Source: Pseudorhodobacter wandonensis (GTDB lineage Bacteria > Pseudomonadota > Alphaproteobacteria > Rhodobacterales > Rhodobacteraceae). From it: a stretch of DNA of 64,000 bases. The notes below the pieces were generated by a model, which ran no database searches, was not told the origin of the DNA, and saw nothing but the letters and a program-made list of their open reading frames with translations. The position numbers and the translations under genes were made by a program. Location: NCBI RefSeq assembly GCF_001202035.1, contig NZ_LGHT01000025.1:62001-126000 (forward strand), given 5' to 3'. Shown one piece after another: positions 52,995 to 62,107 of the stretch (positions are counted from its first letter, which is position 1; every line of letters starts with the position of its first letter).

Positions 52995-53912
52995 ATGCCC
53001 ATCACCCTGCCCGAAGACCTGCCCGCTTTTGACGTTTTGTCAAAGGAAGGCGTCATGGTGATTTCACCCGACCGTGCCAGCCATCAAGACATCCGCCCGC
53101 TGAAAATTGCGCTGCTGAACCTGATGCCCAAAAAGATCCAAACCGAAAACCAATTCGCGCGGCTGATCGGTGCCACGCCCTTGCAGATTGATCTGTCGCT
53201 GATCCGCATGTCGGAACACCAAACCAAAAACACCGCCGCCGAACATATGGAAGCCTTCTATCGCCCCTTCCAAGAGGTGCGGGATGAAAAATTCGACGGC
53301 CTTATCATCACGGGCGCACCGATTGAGCATTTGCCCTTTCAAGACGTGACCTATTGGGATGAGCTGACCGAGGTCATGGACTGGACGCAAACCAACGTGC
53401 ATTCCACCTTTGGCGTTTGCTGGGGCGGCATGGCGATGATCAACCATTTTCATGGCGTGCAAAAACACATGTTGCCCGCCAAGGCGTTCGGCTGTTTCCG
53501 CCATCAGAACCTTTCCCCTACCTCGCCGTATTTGCGCGGGTTTTCAGATGATTGCGTGATACCTGTGTCGCGCTGGACCGAAATGAAACAGGCCGAAATT
53601 GACGCCGCACCCGGCCTGCACATTCTGCTCGGCTCGGATCAATCAGGCCCCTGCCTGGTCGAGGACGCGGCACATCGCGCGCTGTATATCTTCAATCATT
53701 TCGAATATGACAACGAGACGCTAAAGCAGGAATATGACCGCGACATCGCCGCCGGCACCCCGATTAACGTGCCGCAAAACTACTACCCGGATGACAATCC
53801 TGCAAATAAACCGCTGAACCGCTGGCGCAGCCACGCGCATCTTTTGTACGGCAACTGGATTAATGAAATCTACCAGTCAACCCCTTATGATATCGCGCAA
53901 ATTGGCCAATAA
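52995..53912 (+). CDS. metA: MetA-family homoserine O-acyltransferase, acetyl-type by residue 111
   Basis: A 305-residue enzyme activating homoserine for methionine synthesis. The catalytic triad is visible by numbering: nucleophile C142 (FGVCWGGMA), H235 and E237 (IFNHFEYDN). Residue 111 is Glu ([14 protein letters not shown]); in this family Glu111 goes with acetyl-CoA use and Gly111 with succinyl-CoA, so it is likely a homoserine O-acetyltransferase despite the MetA name. The start is the ATG at 52995 ([12 protein letters not shown]), as in homologues; the frame also opens at 52971. The upstream P-loop gene is 27 bp away. Confidence 0.93.
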   Translation: MPITLPEDLPAFDVLSKEGVMVISPDRASHQDIRPLKIALLNLMPKKIQTENQFARLIGATPLQIDLSLIRMSEHQTKNTAAEHMEAFYRPFQEVRDEKFDGLIITGAPIEHLPFQDVTYWDELTEVMDWTQTNVHSTFGVCWGGMAMINHFHGVQKHMLPAKAFGCFRHQNLSPTSPYLRGFSDDCVIPVSRWTEMKQAEIDAAPGLHILLGSDQSGPCLVEDAAHRALYIFNHFEYDNETLKQEYDRDIAAGTPINVPQNYYPDDNPANKPLNRWRSHAHLLYGNWINEIYQSTPYDIAQIGQ

Positions 53913-54008
53913 CCCTGTCTTCGCCTCTTCCGCACGCGCACCAAACCGCTGATTGCACCGCAGCCTACAACCCGCCATATTGCCATAAACCAACCAACGG
54001 AGCCCGCT

Positions 54009-54890
54009 ATGGACCTGCCTTTTGACGGAGCAATCAGCAAGTTTCTGGCCCAAGACGCGCCCAAGCCTGTCCGCAAAACGCTGGAAAAAGCTGATAAAGA
54101 CGACATCCTGTCGAAATCCTATCCCTATAAGCGCGAGATGAAGCGCAAGGATTATGAAACCGCGATGCGCGGCCTGCAACGCCAGCTTGTGCGCTTGCAA
54201 GCCGACATCAAAGAGACGGGCAAGCGTGTGGTCGTGGTTTATGAGGGGCGCGATGCCGCCGGCAAAGGGGGTACAATCGCCGTCACCCGCGAAAACCTGA
54301 ATCCGCGTGTTGCCTCGGTCGTCGCCCTTTCCAAACCCTCTGACCGCGAAGCGACACAATGGTATTTTCAACGCTACATTGATTGGCTACCTGCGGCCGG
54401 TGAAATGGTGCTGTTCGACCGCTCTTGGTACAATCGTGGTGTTGTTGAGCATGTCTTTGGCTTTTGTACCCCTGATCAGCGCGAACATTTCTTTGCCCAG
54501 CTTCCCAGTTTCGAAGAAATGCTGGTGAATGAGGGCATTGTACTGGTCAAACTCTGGCTGAATGTCGGTCAGGCCGAACAGCTCCGCCGCTTTCTCGCGC
54601 GTGAAAAAGACCCGCTCAAGCAGTGGAAACTTTCATGGATTGATGTCGAGGGCTTGAAAAAATGGGACGCCTATAGCGCCGCCATCGAAGAAACCCTGAC
54701 GCGCAGCCACTGCGACCACGCGCCTTGGACGGTCATCCGCTCGGACGATAAAAAGCGCGCCCGTATTGCCGCTATTCAAACCCTTCTGCGGGCAGTCGAT
54801 TATGCCGGCAAGGATGACACGCTGATCGGCACGCCCGACCCTGCGATTTGCGGTACCCCTGCGCTCTGGGCCGATTCCGCGGATGAGTAA
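54009..54890 (+). CDS. ppk2: Polyphosphate kinase 2 (PPK2)
   Basis: A 293-residue kinase transferring phosphate between polyphosphate and nucleotides. Walker A is [11 protein letters not shown], the lid region contains [11 protein letters not shown], and Walker [16 protein letters not shown]. The N-terminal extension (about 40 residues) is normal. The nucleotide preference (GDP, ADP or NMP class) is not readable with confidence. It overlaps the TetR gene start by 8 bp, suggesting cotranscription. Confidence 0.92.
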   Translation: MDLPFDGAISKFLAQDAPKPVRKTLEKADKDDILSKSYPYKREMKRKDYETAMRGLQRQLVRLQADIKETGKRVVVVYEGRDAAGKGGTIAVTRENLNPRVASVVALSKPSDREATQWYFQRYIDWLPAAGEMVLFDRSWYNRGVVEHVFGFCTPDQREHFFAQLPSFEEMLVNEGIVLVKLWLNVGQAEQLRRFLAREKDPLKQWKLSWIDVEGLKKWDAYSAAIEETLTRSHCDHAPWTVIRSDDKKRARIAAIQTLLRAVDYAGKDDTLIGTPDPAICGTPALWADSADE

Positions 54891-55500
54891 ACGCGGTTAT
54901 CATCATGGCAACCTGCGACAGGCATTGGTCGAGGCAGCGCTGGACCTGATTACAGAAAAAGGCCCGCAAGGCTTTACCCTGTCCGAGGCCGCCAAAGAGG
55001 CCGGCGTCACCCCCGCCGCCGTCTATCGCCATTTCGCCGGACGGGATGAGCTGATCGCCGAGGCCGCCCGCCAAGGCTATGATATCTTTGCCGCTTTGAT
55101 GGAATACGCCTATAATGATGGCAAACCCAGCGCCTTGCAGGCGTTTGAGGCGACAGGCCGCGCCTATCTTGCCTTTGCCCGCAAATATCCGGGCCATTAT
55201 CAGGCCATGTTTGAAAGCGGCTTGGCAATGTCTGCCCATCCCGAACTGGCAACCACCGCCGCCAAAGCGCGTGGCGTGATGGAGCGCGCCGCTGTGCAAT
55301 TGTCACAACAACTCCCACCGGCAAAGCGCCCGCCTGCCTCGATGTTTTCGGCCCATATCTGGGCGCTCAGCCATGGCGTGGTCGAGCTGTTCGCCCGCGG
55401 TTCACCGGGGGCAAAAAGCCCCTACCCGCCCGAAGATCTGCTGGAAACCGGCATCGGCATCTACCTGCGCGGGCTGGGGCTACTGCCGCCCGATAACTAG
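54883..55500 (+). CDS. TetR/AcrR-family transcriptional regulator
   Basis: A 205-residue regulator. The N-terminal HTH is [32 protein letters not shown] (about residues 26-57). The C-terminal ligand-binding half is helical ([30 protein letters not shown]) and fits the TetR_C_33/WHG type. The ATG at 54883 overlaps the end of ppk2. Its target is unknown, possibly ppk2 or the following region. A 7-bp hairpin CCCTGTT / AACAGGG at 55553-55575 lies beyond the stop. Confidence 0.88.
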   Translation: MSKRGYHHGNLRQALVEAALDLITEKGPQGFTLSEAAKEAGVTPAAVYRHFAGRDELIAEAARQGYDIFAALMEYAYNDGKPSALQAFEATGRAYLAFARKYPGHYQAMFESGLAMSAHPELATTAAKARGVMERAAVQLSQQLPPAKRPPASMFSAHIWALSHGVVELFARGSPGAKSPYPPEDLLETGIGIYLRGLGLLPPDN

Positions 55501-55650
55501 GCGTTGAAAAGGGGGCACGTTGCGCACACCCCGCAATCGGCCTGCCCGATCACCCTGTTCGCGTTGCAAACAGGGCTTAACAATCAGTTAACGGAAATGG
55601 GATTTTTGTTTGTTTTCTGTTAGTTAACAAAGTGACCGCACGCGGACAGT

Positions 55651-56745
55651 TCAGCGAAACAGCACCAAGGCCCCCGGAGACCAGGCAACCCGCGTTTCAT
55701 CCCCGATTTCCAGAACCGGGCGGCCAAAAACGTTCCGCATCGAAATCCGGATCGCCGCATCCGACCCGGCCAATTTGACATCATAATAGGTCATGTCGCC
55801 GTAATAAACGACCTCTTCAATCACAGCCATACTCTCGCGATCGCTCGCTGTCTGGCCTTCAAAAAGGATCGTCAACGTTTCGGGCCGAAACCCTACAACC
55901 GCCCCCTCACCCGAGGTTCCCCCCGGCGCCTGCTCGGCATTCAAAACCAGCCGCCCAAAGCCCTGCGCCTCGACTTCAACCGTGTCACCGGATTCGCCAA
56001 TAATCTGGGCAGGCAGGAAGTTCATCGTCCCAATAAAATCCGCCACTCTCCGGCTATTGGGGCGCCGATACAGGGTTTCAGGGTCGGCCAGCTGCGCGAT
56101 CTCACCTTCAAACATCACAGCAATCCGGTCGGACATAACCAGGGCTTCTTCCTGATCATGGGTGACCAGAATAAACGTGATGCCCACCTGGCGTTGCAAG
56201 CGGATCAATTCCACCTGCATCTGCTCGCGCATCTTTTTATCCAGCGCTGAAAGCGGCTCATCCAGCAGCAAGACTTTGGGCTTCAAAATCAACGCCCGCG
56301 CCAAAGCAACCCGTTGCCGCTGCCCACCCGAAAGCGCATGGGCCTCACGATCACCAAAGCCTTTCAGACCCACCATTTCCAAGGCGTCACCGACCCGCGA
56401 CGCCATCTCAGCTTTGGAAAGCCCGGCCTTGCGCAGCCCGAATCCGACGTTTTCGGCAACAGTCAAATGCGGAAAAATCGCGTAGGATTGGAACACCATA
56501 TTTGTCGGCCGTTGGTTTGCCGGAACCCCCGCCATATTGCGGCCGTCAATCATTACGGCGCCCGAAGAAATGCCCTCAAACCCGGCAATCGTACGCAAAA
56601 GCGTTGTCTTGCCACAACCCGAAGGCCCGAGTAGCGAGAAAAACTCACCCGCCCTAATCTCGGCCGTAATCCCGCGCAAGGCATGGTAATCGCCATAATA
56701 TTTTTGCACGTCCTGAAACGCAATCATGGTGGGTTTATCGGTCAC
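55651..56745 (-). CDS. PotA-like ABC transporter ATP-binding protein
   Basis: A 364-residue ATPase of the spermidine/putrescine (PotA) type. Walker A GPSGCGKTT, signature ALSGGQRQRVALARAL, Walker B LLLDEPLSALD, and a C-terminal TOBE domain (GDTVEVEAQGFGR onwards). It energises the two permeases encoded upstream. Its ATG overlaps the stop of the PotC-like gene (ATGA). The substrate may be polyamines, GABA or a related amine; it cannot be told from this subunit. Confidence 0.9.
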   Translation of the reverse strand: MTDKPTMIAFQDVQKYYGDYHALRGITAEIRAGEFFSLLGPSGCGKTTLLRTIAGFEGISSGAVMIDGRNMAGVPANQRPTNMVFQSYAIFPHLTVAENVGFGLRKAGLSKAEMASRVGDALEMVGLKGFGDREAHALSGGQRQRVALARALILKPKVLLLDEPLSALDKKMREQMQVELIRLQRQVGITFILVTHDQEEALVMSDRIAVMFEGEIAQLADPETLYRRPNSRRVADFIGTMNFLPAQIIGESGDTVEVEAQGFGRLVLNAEQAPGGTSGEGAVVGFRPETLTILFEGQTASDRESMAVIEEVVYYGDMTYYDVKLAGSDAAIRISMRNVFGRPVLEIGDETRVAWSPGALVLFR

Positions 56746-57551
56746 AGGAAGCCTCCGGTATCTTTTCCGCCGGTTTTCGCGATCCCGCGGCGACGGAAAA
56801 ATTCAGCAATAGTTAGCAAAACAATCGACAAGCAGACGAGCACAGTCCCCAGCGCCATGATCACCGGCACTGCGGCCGGAAAGCGGAACTGCGAGAAGAT
56901 GAACACAGGCAAAGTCGGCTCGGTGCCCGCAAGGAAAAACGCGATGATGAACTCATCAAGACTGATGGTAAACGAGATCAGCAGGCTGGAAATAATCCCC
57001 GGCATGACCAGCGGTAAAATAATCAGGCGAAAGGTCGATGCAGCGGTTTCGCCCAAATCATAGGCGGCCTCTTCCAGACTTTGATCAAGCGATTGAAATG
57101 CTGATGACAGAATCGCAATGGTGAAAGGGGTGCAAATCAGCACATGCCCCAAAATCACCGTCCACAGCGACAGGTTTACCCCCATGCCCAGCAGGACGAC
57201 CAGCAAAGATACGGCGACAATAATCTCTGGCAGCACCAGTGGAAGCATGATTAACCCCATGATCCCTGCCTTCATCGGAAAACGATAGCGCGTTGAGGCG
57301 CGCGCGGCAAAAATGCCCAAAGTGGTCGCCAATATCGATGAGGTAATTGCGATAAACAACGAGTTTTTCACCGCAAGACCAAGTGTTGGCTGCTCGAACA
57401 TCGCGGCAAACCAGCGGGTCGAAAAGCCGGTCAGCGGAAAGGCGATCACTGTCGCATCGTTAAAGGCAAACATCGGCAAAATGATGATTGGCGCGTAAAG
57501 GAACAGCAAATACCCAATGGCATAGACCTTGAACCATCTTCCCTTCATCAC
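56742..57551 (-). CDS. PotC-like ABC transporter permease
   Basis: A 269-residue inner-membrane permease with six predicted TM helices. The BPD-transport EAA-type motif is LEEAAYDLGETAASTFRLIILPLVMPGI. The C-terminus FFRRRGIAKTGG is cytoplasmic. It pairs with the PotB-like permease whose stop it overlaps (ATGA). The order PotB-PotC-PotA and the sequence type point to a polyamine/opine-like importer. Confidence 0.9.
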   Translation of the reverse strand: MMKGRWFKVYAIGYLLFLYAPIIILPMFAFNDATVIAFPLTGFSTRWFAAMFEQPTLGLAVKNSLFIAITSSILATTLGIFAARASTRYRFPMKAGIMGLIMLPLVLPEIIVAVSLLVVLLGMGVNLSLWTVILGHVLICTPFTIAILSSAFQSLDQSLEEAAYDLGETAASTFRLIILPLVMPGIISSLLISFTISLDEFIIAFFLAGTEPTLPVFIFSQFRFPAAVPVIMALGTVLVCLSIVLLTIAEFFRRRGIAKTGGKDTGGFL

Positions 57552-58435
57552 TTTGGCCCCTTCAGATAACGACGATTGAGCCCGATAAAGGCAAGGCTGA
57601 CCAAAGTTACAATCGCCATCGCCGAAACCGCAATGGCCGAACCGAGCGGATAATTATCAAGCTTGAGATATTGTAGCTGGATCAGGTTTGCGACCATCCG
57701 GCCCTCGGGGCCACCCACAAGTTGCGGCGTGACGTAATCGCCGATGGTCGGAATAAACACAATAAGAACCGAGGCAATCACGCCCGGCATCGCCAAAGGC
57801 AAAGTGACCCGCAGGAATGTCCTGAACTTGGTTTCGCCCAAATCCTGCCCCGCCTCTAGCAAGCTGCGGTCGATCTTTTCCAACGCAACAAAGATTGGCA
57901 AAATGGCAAAGGGTGCATAGGCATGGGCTAGGGTGATGACAACCGAATTTACATTATACAGAATAAAATCAAGCGGTTGATCGATAATACCAAGCCCGAT
58001 GAGGCCCGAGTTTACCACGCCGTTATAGCCCAATATGACTTTCCACAAGAACACGCGGATCAGATAGCTGGTCCAGAACGGGATGGTAATCAGAAACAGC
58101 CAAAGCGACTTTTTCGATGCTTCGACATGAAAGCTAACAAAATACGCAACAGGAAAGGCCAAAATGACAGTCACAAACGTAACGGTCATCGCTACGCCCA
58201 ACGACCGGATCATCACCGAGCGGTACAATTCATTCGTCCACGCCTCGACATAGTTGGCGACGGTGAATTGACGGATGATCTCGAGATAGCCGTCGGTCAA
58301 AAAACTATACAGAAAAATTGTACCAAGTGGCGCGGCCAACATCAAAATGGCGTAAATTGCCGTTGGGCTAACCATCAGCAATCCGTTTGCGCCTTCAGAC
58401 TGGCGCCATTTGCTCCATCGCGATTCAGCGCCCAT
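57548..58435 (-). CDS. PotB-like ABC transporter permease
   Basis: A 295-residue permease with six TM helices and the motif LLEAGQDLGETKFRTFLRVTLPLAMPGV, facing the ATPase. The start is the ATG at 58435 with AGGTGG about 8 nt upstream; a GTG at 58447 would fall in that site. It is the first gene of the three-gene unit. No periplasmic binding protein is encoded in the window next to it, so that subunit must lie elsewhere. Confidence 0.9.
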   Translation of the reverse strand: MGAESRWSKWRQSEGANGLLMVSPTAIYAILMLAAPLGTIFLYSFLTDGYLEIIRQFTVANYVEAWTNELYRSVMIRSLGVAMTVTFVTVILAFPVAYFVSFHVEASKKSLWLFLITIPFWTSYLIRVFLWKVILGYNGVVNSGLIGLGIIDQPLDFILYNVNSVVITLAHAYAPFAILPIFVALEKIDRSLLEAGQDLGETKFRTFLRVTLPLAMPGVIASVLIVFIPTIGDYVTPQLVGGPEGRMVANLIQLQYLKLDNYPLGSAIAVSAMAIVTLVSLAFIGLNRRYLKGPK

Positions 58436-58534
58436 TGTGCCGCCCACCTAATTCACAGTTGCTAAACACTATGTCTTACACAGGAATTCGCGTGTGAAAA
58501 GAGCGTATTTGCATGGGCTTGGTGCAGAGCGATG

Positions 58535-58795
58535 TCAGACGCCAATACGCTCTAGCGCAATCGCACGTTTGCCGACCTCGGAAATCAGCGCTGGCACAAC
58601 CTTTAATGCCAAAACCGCACTGCGAAGGGCCTCAGACAGCTGGGCTTCGTTCACATGCTGGCTGGACACGCGCCAAACCATGCGGCGGCTGACGCCATCA
58701 TCAAAAACGACTTCGGTACCACCGTTGCGTGCTTTGCGGAATCCAAGAAACTGCGCGCCCCCATTGGGTGCGTGAAAACCTGATTGATATCCCAT
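58535..58795 (-). CDS. Small protein of unknown function
   Basis: An 86-residue ORF beginning MGYQSGFHAPNGGAQFLGF, with a beta-rich half (GGTEVVFDDGVSRRMVWRV) and a C-terminal helix (LSEALRSAVLALKVVPALI). No domain recognised. The start at 58795 is preferred to a TTG at 58831; only a weak AAAGAGA lies upstream. It lies upstream of the PotB-like gene on the same strand (100-bp gap) and downstream of mocR. Composition fits a real gene, but confidence is moderate. Confidence 0.5.
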   Translation of the reverse strand: MGYQSGFHAPNGGAQFLGFRKARNGGTEVVFDDGVSRRMVWRVSSQHVNEAQLSEALRSAVLALKVVPALISEVGKRAIALERIGV

Positions 58796-58904
58796 TTTGG
58801 GTCTCTTTTTATATAACTGCTCTACCGGCAATCATCGCTCAGAGCGTCACGTCAGGTCAAGTGATTTGATCGCTGATCACGCAGAAGCGATTGAAATGCA
58901 ACAA

Positions 58905-60335
58905 TTACACAGAAAGCTCGGATGGAGGACTTTCCAGCAGGCGCGCAAGTCTTCGACAGGCATCTTCGATCTGACCCCTGCTATGGTTGCCGGGCAGTGC
59001 CAGACGCACAGCATTTGGTGCCCGGCCATGAATTAACGCGAACTCATCCGCCGAACGCAGCAAGACGCCTTCGGTTTCGGCCATCCGCGCAAAAACCGAT
59101 GCACGCCACCCCGAAGGCAGCCGCAACCAGACAAATGGCAAGCCTTGCTGCCACGCAAGATCATAAGCGCCCAGTACATTGACCACACCTTCCAGCCGGT
59201 CTGAAAAGCCGGCCTGCACTGCTAAGCGCAATTCTTGTGCCACGCCACTGTCCAGCAGCGCGGTGCAGAGATCCGAGACCGGCCGCGCGAGGCCGAAAAA
59301 GCTGTGCTGTGCTGTCAGGCGGCCAGCTTGCCCCATCCCGTTCGGGCAAACAACATAGCCAAGCCGTAATGCCGCCGAAATGCTTTTGGAAAAACTGGCG
59401 ATATACCAGGTGCGATCTGGCGCCAATGCCCGCAAAGACGGAAGATTGCTTTGGGCGATAGAATAACAATCATCCTCAATGATCTGAATTTCATAGGTTT
59501 TTGCGATCTGGGCGATCTCTATCCGCCTGTGTTCGGGCATTCGTACTGTCGTTGGATTTTGCGCCTCGGTCGTGACGCACAGCACCTGCGGGCTGTGCTT
59601 GCGGCAGGCCGCCTCAAGCGCATCGGGGCGCATTCCTTCCTCATCCACCTCTATCGCCAGGGGTTCGGCGCGCGACAGGCGGGCGGCGTGGCGAAACCCT
59701 GCATAGGCAAGGTCTTCGATCAGCACCATCGGCCGATCACCGCGCAGGCAACATTGCAGCACCAAGTTAATGGCATTTTGGCCACCATAACTAAGCGCGA
59801 TATCATCGGAAGACAGTGGGCCAAGTACCCGCCCCTGCAACCAACCGACAATCCCTTCGCGCAACCTTTCCTCGTCGCGTTGACTGGGGTAGTCGAGCCA
59901 ACTGGAGGAAATTGTACCATTCATAGTGGCCAATGCCGCATTGAACGCCGCCCCCTGCCCGACATCGGGCATTCGCGGTGAACGCATATCGATACGCCCT
60001 GTCAAAGAAGCCGGGTCGCGCTCGGCATAAAAGCTTTGCGTTGGGCCAAAGCGCGGCGTCGACATGGCCACAAAAGTACCACGCCCGACTGTTGCCGCCA
60101 AAAGCCCCTCTTGCGTGGCCAATTGGTACGCACGCGAGACCGTTCCCGGAGTGACTTTGATTTGCCAGGCCAGTTCGCGCACTGTGGGCAGCTGGCTGTC
60201 GGGCGGCAAAACGCCCATCCGAATGGCTTCGCGCAAGGCGCGGACCAGCGCCAAATATTTGGGGCCGGGATATTGTGTCAAATCTGGCAGCCAATTTGTA
60301 TTGGTCACAAAGTACCTCTGGCGTTGTTTTGGCAA
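58905..60335 (-). CDS. MocR-type regulator (GntR HTH + aminotransferase domain)
   Basis: A 476-residue regulator. An N-terminal GntR winged helix (LPTVRELAWQIKVTPGTVSRAYQLA, about residues 50-75) is followed by a fold-type I aminotransferase-like domain with the PLP-lysine motif SFSKSISAALRLGYV. MocR proteins sense PLP or amine/amino-acid ligands and regulate a neighbouring gene. ATG at 60335 opens the frame; GTG at 60308 (VTNTNWLPDL) is an alternative. It is divergent from the DUF1127 gene, and two 14-bp operator-like sites lie between them. Confidence 0.92.
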   Translation of the reverse strand: MPKQRQRYFVTNTNWLPDLTQYPGPKYLALVRALREAIRMGVLPPDSQLPTVRELAWQIKVTPGTVSRAYQLATQEGLLAATVGRGTFVAMSTPRFGPTQSFYAERDPASLTGRIDMRSPRMPDVGQGAAFNAALATMNGTISSSWLDYPSQRDEERLREGIVGWLQGRVLGPLSSDDIALSYGGQNAINLVLQCCLRGDRPMVLIEDLAYAGFRHAARLSRAEPLAIEVDEEGMRPDALEAACRKHSPQVLCVTTEAQNPTTVRMPEHRRIEIAQIAKTYEIQIIEDDCYSIAQSNLPSLRALAPDRTWYIASFSKSISAALRLGYVVCPNGMGQAGRLTAQHSFFGLARPVSDLCTALLDSGVAQELRLAVQAGFSDRLEGVVNVLGAYDLAWQQGLPFVWLRLPSGWRASVFARMAETEGVLLRSADEFALIHGRAPNAVRLALPGNHSRGQIEDACRRLARLLESPPSELSV

Positions 60336-60345
60336 GTTTGCAATA

Positions 60346-60383
60346 TTGTACGCATGCAGTCAATCCGGATTGTATGCGTACAA
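60346..60383. promoter_or_regulatory. Two-site palindromic operator between mocR and the DUF1127 gene
   Basis: The 60-bp divergent gap holds TTGTACGCAT (60346-60355) and its exact inverse ATGCGTACAA (60374-60383), with the perfect palindrome CAATCCGGATTG (60361-60372) inside. Each outer arm also begins a TTGTA-N4-TACAA-type site (TTGTATGCGTACAA at 60370-60383 is perfect, 60346-60359 degenerate), 24 bp apart. GntR-type proteins bind such dyads, so MocR autoregulation is likely. Confidence 0.7.
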
Positions 60384-60395
60384 ATGAGGTTTCCT

Positions 60396-60611
60396 ATGTC
60401 ATATCAGAATTTTGAGACGTTGATCGCAATTCGCCCGCTGCCCCCAGTGGCATCTGCCGTGTTTGCGCTGGCTGTCACCATTCTGAAATGGGAACAACGT
60501 CGCCAAACCCGACGCGCGCTAAGCCATTTGGATAAACATATGCTAAGTGACATCGGCCTGAGCCAACATGAAGCAGAGTTGGAACACCAAAAAGCTTTCT
60601 GGAAAGGCTAA
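60396..60611 (+). CDS. DUF1127 domain small protein
   Basis: A 71-residue protein. The hydrophobic N-terminal half (PPVASAVFALAVTILKW) is followed by the DUF1127 motif RRALSHLDKHMLSDIGLSQHEAELEHQKAFW. DUF1127 proteins are small, often stress-linked, arginine-rich RNA or protein binders; in Rhodobacter CcaF1 belongs here. The ATG at 60396 sits 13 bp after the operator region and has AGG upstream. It is divergent from mocR. A terminator follows. Confidence 0.85.
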   Translation: MSYQNFETLIAIRPLPPVASAVFALAVTILKWEQRRQTRRALSHLDKHMLSDIGLSQHEAELEHQKAFWKG

Positions 60612-60635
60612 ACGAATTTTCCCTATGATATTTCC

Positions 60636-60662
60636 AAAGGCCCGCGTCATTCGTGGGCCTTT
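60636..60662 (+). terminator. Terminator of the DUF1127 gene
   Basis: Stem AAAGGCCCGC / GTGGGCCTTT with one G-T pair and a short loop, followed by ATTT. It lies 24 bp after the stop. Confidence 0.8.
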
Positions 60663-60746
60663 TATTTAATGAATGCAGCCGATCGCGCTTGCATTGGCAT
60701 CAGTATCTGGCTGTAACCTTGCGCAAAACGAATGCCGGAGGATTGA

Positions 60747-61964
60747 ATGGCAAGCTTGGGAAAGCTGGAGGCACCGCAGCACGCATCTTATGATGTCGTA
60801 ATCGTGGGCGGCGCAATGATGGGATCATCTGCAGCGTGGTTTTTGGCCAGCAACCCCGATTTTGACGGTAGGGTTTTGGTGGTCGAACGTGATCCGAGCT
60901 ATCGGGATGCCGCGACATCGCACACCAACTCTTGCATCCGGCAGCAGTTTTCGACGGCGCTGAATGTGCAAATCTCGCAGTTCGGGGCGGCGTTTGTTCA
61001 AGACTTGCCGCGCCTTATGGGGGCAGACGCGCCCCAGCTGAAAATCCAGAATTTCGGCTATATGTATCTGGCCGATACAGCCGGTTTTGCAGATATTTTG
61101 CGCGCGAGCCAAAAAGTGCAGCTGGCGGAAGGTGCAGGCACCCAGCTGCTGACGCCCGACGAGATTAAGGCCGCATATCCGTTTTATGCGGTAGATGACC
61201 TTGTTTTAGGCAGCATAAACACCCGTGACGAAGGATATTTCGACGGAATCACTCTGTTTGATATGTTCCGGCGTCAGGCTCGGAAACTTGGGGCCGAATA
61301 TATTGCGAATGAAGTTGTCGCAATCAATCGCAACGCCGCGGGCACGCGCGTGGAAAGTGTGACACTCGCCTCGGGGCAGGTTGTTCAGTGCGGGCAAGTG
61401 GTGAATGCGTCGGGCACGCGCGGTGCGAAAACGGCGGCGATGGCGGGCATACTGATTCCGGTCGAACCGCGCAAACGCCACACTTGGGTCTTTAGCGCCG
61501 AGCGTCCGTTGGACCGCCCCCTACCCCTGACCATTGACCCTTCGGGCGTGCATTTCCGGCAGGATGGCGCGGCAAGCTATATGGCTGGCGGGCATAGCGA
61601 TCATGACCCGGCTGTCGGTTTTGACGATTTCGCGGCTGATTATAGCCTGTGGGAAAGCCACATCTGGCCGGTGATTGCCGCGCGTATTCCGCAGTTTGAA
61701 TCCATCAAGGTCATGCGCGAATGGGTCGGGCATTATGACCTGAATACACTTGACCAGAACGCCATTGTGGGCCCGCATGATGGATTAACGAACTTTCTGT
61801 TCCTGAACGGATTTTCCGGCCATGGCCTACAGCAATCGCCTGCGATGGGGCGCGGGCTGTCCGAATGGGTGATTTATGGGGAATATCGCAGCCTTGATCT
61901 GTCGCCGCTCGGGTTTGACCGGATTGCGAAAGGGGCGGCCTTTGTGGAAAAGGCGATTATCTGA
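60747..61964 (+). CDS. FAD-dependent oxidoreductase (DAO family)
   Basis: A 405-residue flavoprotein. The dinucleotide fold is DVVIVGGAMMGSSAAWFLA (from about residue 16) and the FAD segment VVNASGTRGAKTAAMAG. The C-terminal LNGFSGHGLQQSPAMGRGLSEW is typical of sarcosine/glycine-oxidase-like enzymes. It probably oxidises an N-methyl or D-amino acid. The ATG at 60747 has CGGAGGA upstream. It is followed by a dipeptidase and a peptide-binding protein gene, so uptake and breakdown of amino compounds is suggested. Confidence 0.88.
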   Translation: MASLGKLEAPQHASYDVVIVGGAMMGSSAAWFLASNPDFDGRVLVVERDPSYRDAATSHTNSCIRQQFSTALNVQISQFGAAFVQDLPRLMGADAPQLKIQNFGYMYLADTAGFADILRASQKVQLAEGAGTQLLTPDEIKAAYPFYAVDDLVLGSINTRDEGYFDGITLFDMFRRQARKLGAEYIANEVVAINRNAAGTRVESVTLASGQVVQCGQVVNASGTRGAKTAAMAGILIPVEPRKRHTWVFSAERPLDRPLPLTIDPSGVHFRQDGAASYMAGGHSDHDPAVGFDDFAADYSLWESHIWPVIAARIPQFESIKVMREWVGHYDLNTLDQNAIVGPHDGLTNFLFLNGFSGHGLQQSPAMGRGLSEWVIYGEYRSLDLSPLGFDRIAKGAAFVEKAII

Positions 61965-62107
61965 AGTGATTGAGAAATAAGCAAATTCACGATTTCAGCA
62001 AAGCAAGGCGCACTTTTTTTACCATTAGGTCATAAAAATACGATCATGGGTCTGGCGCGAGACCAAAAATGCGTTAGCGTAGTGCCAATTGCTTTGGAGG
62101 GCATTGC

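Noticed and set aside
52980-52995. SAM-riboswitch control of metA
   Set aside because: Only 27 bp separate the ATPase and metA genes, and no SAM-II-like stem was found upstream of the ATPase.
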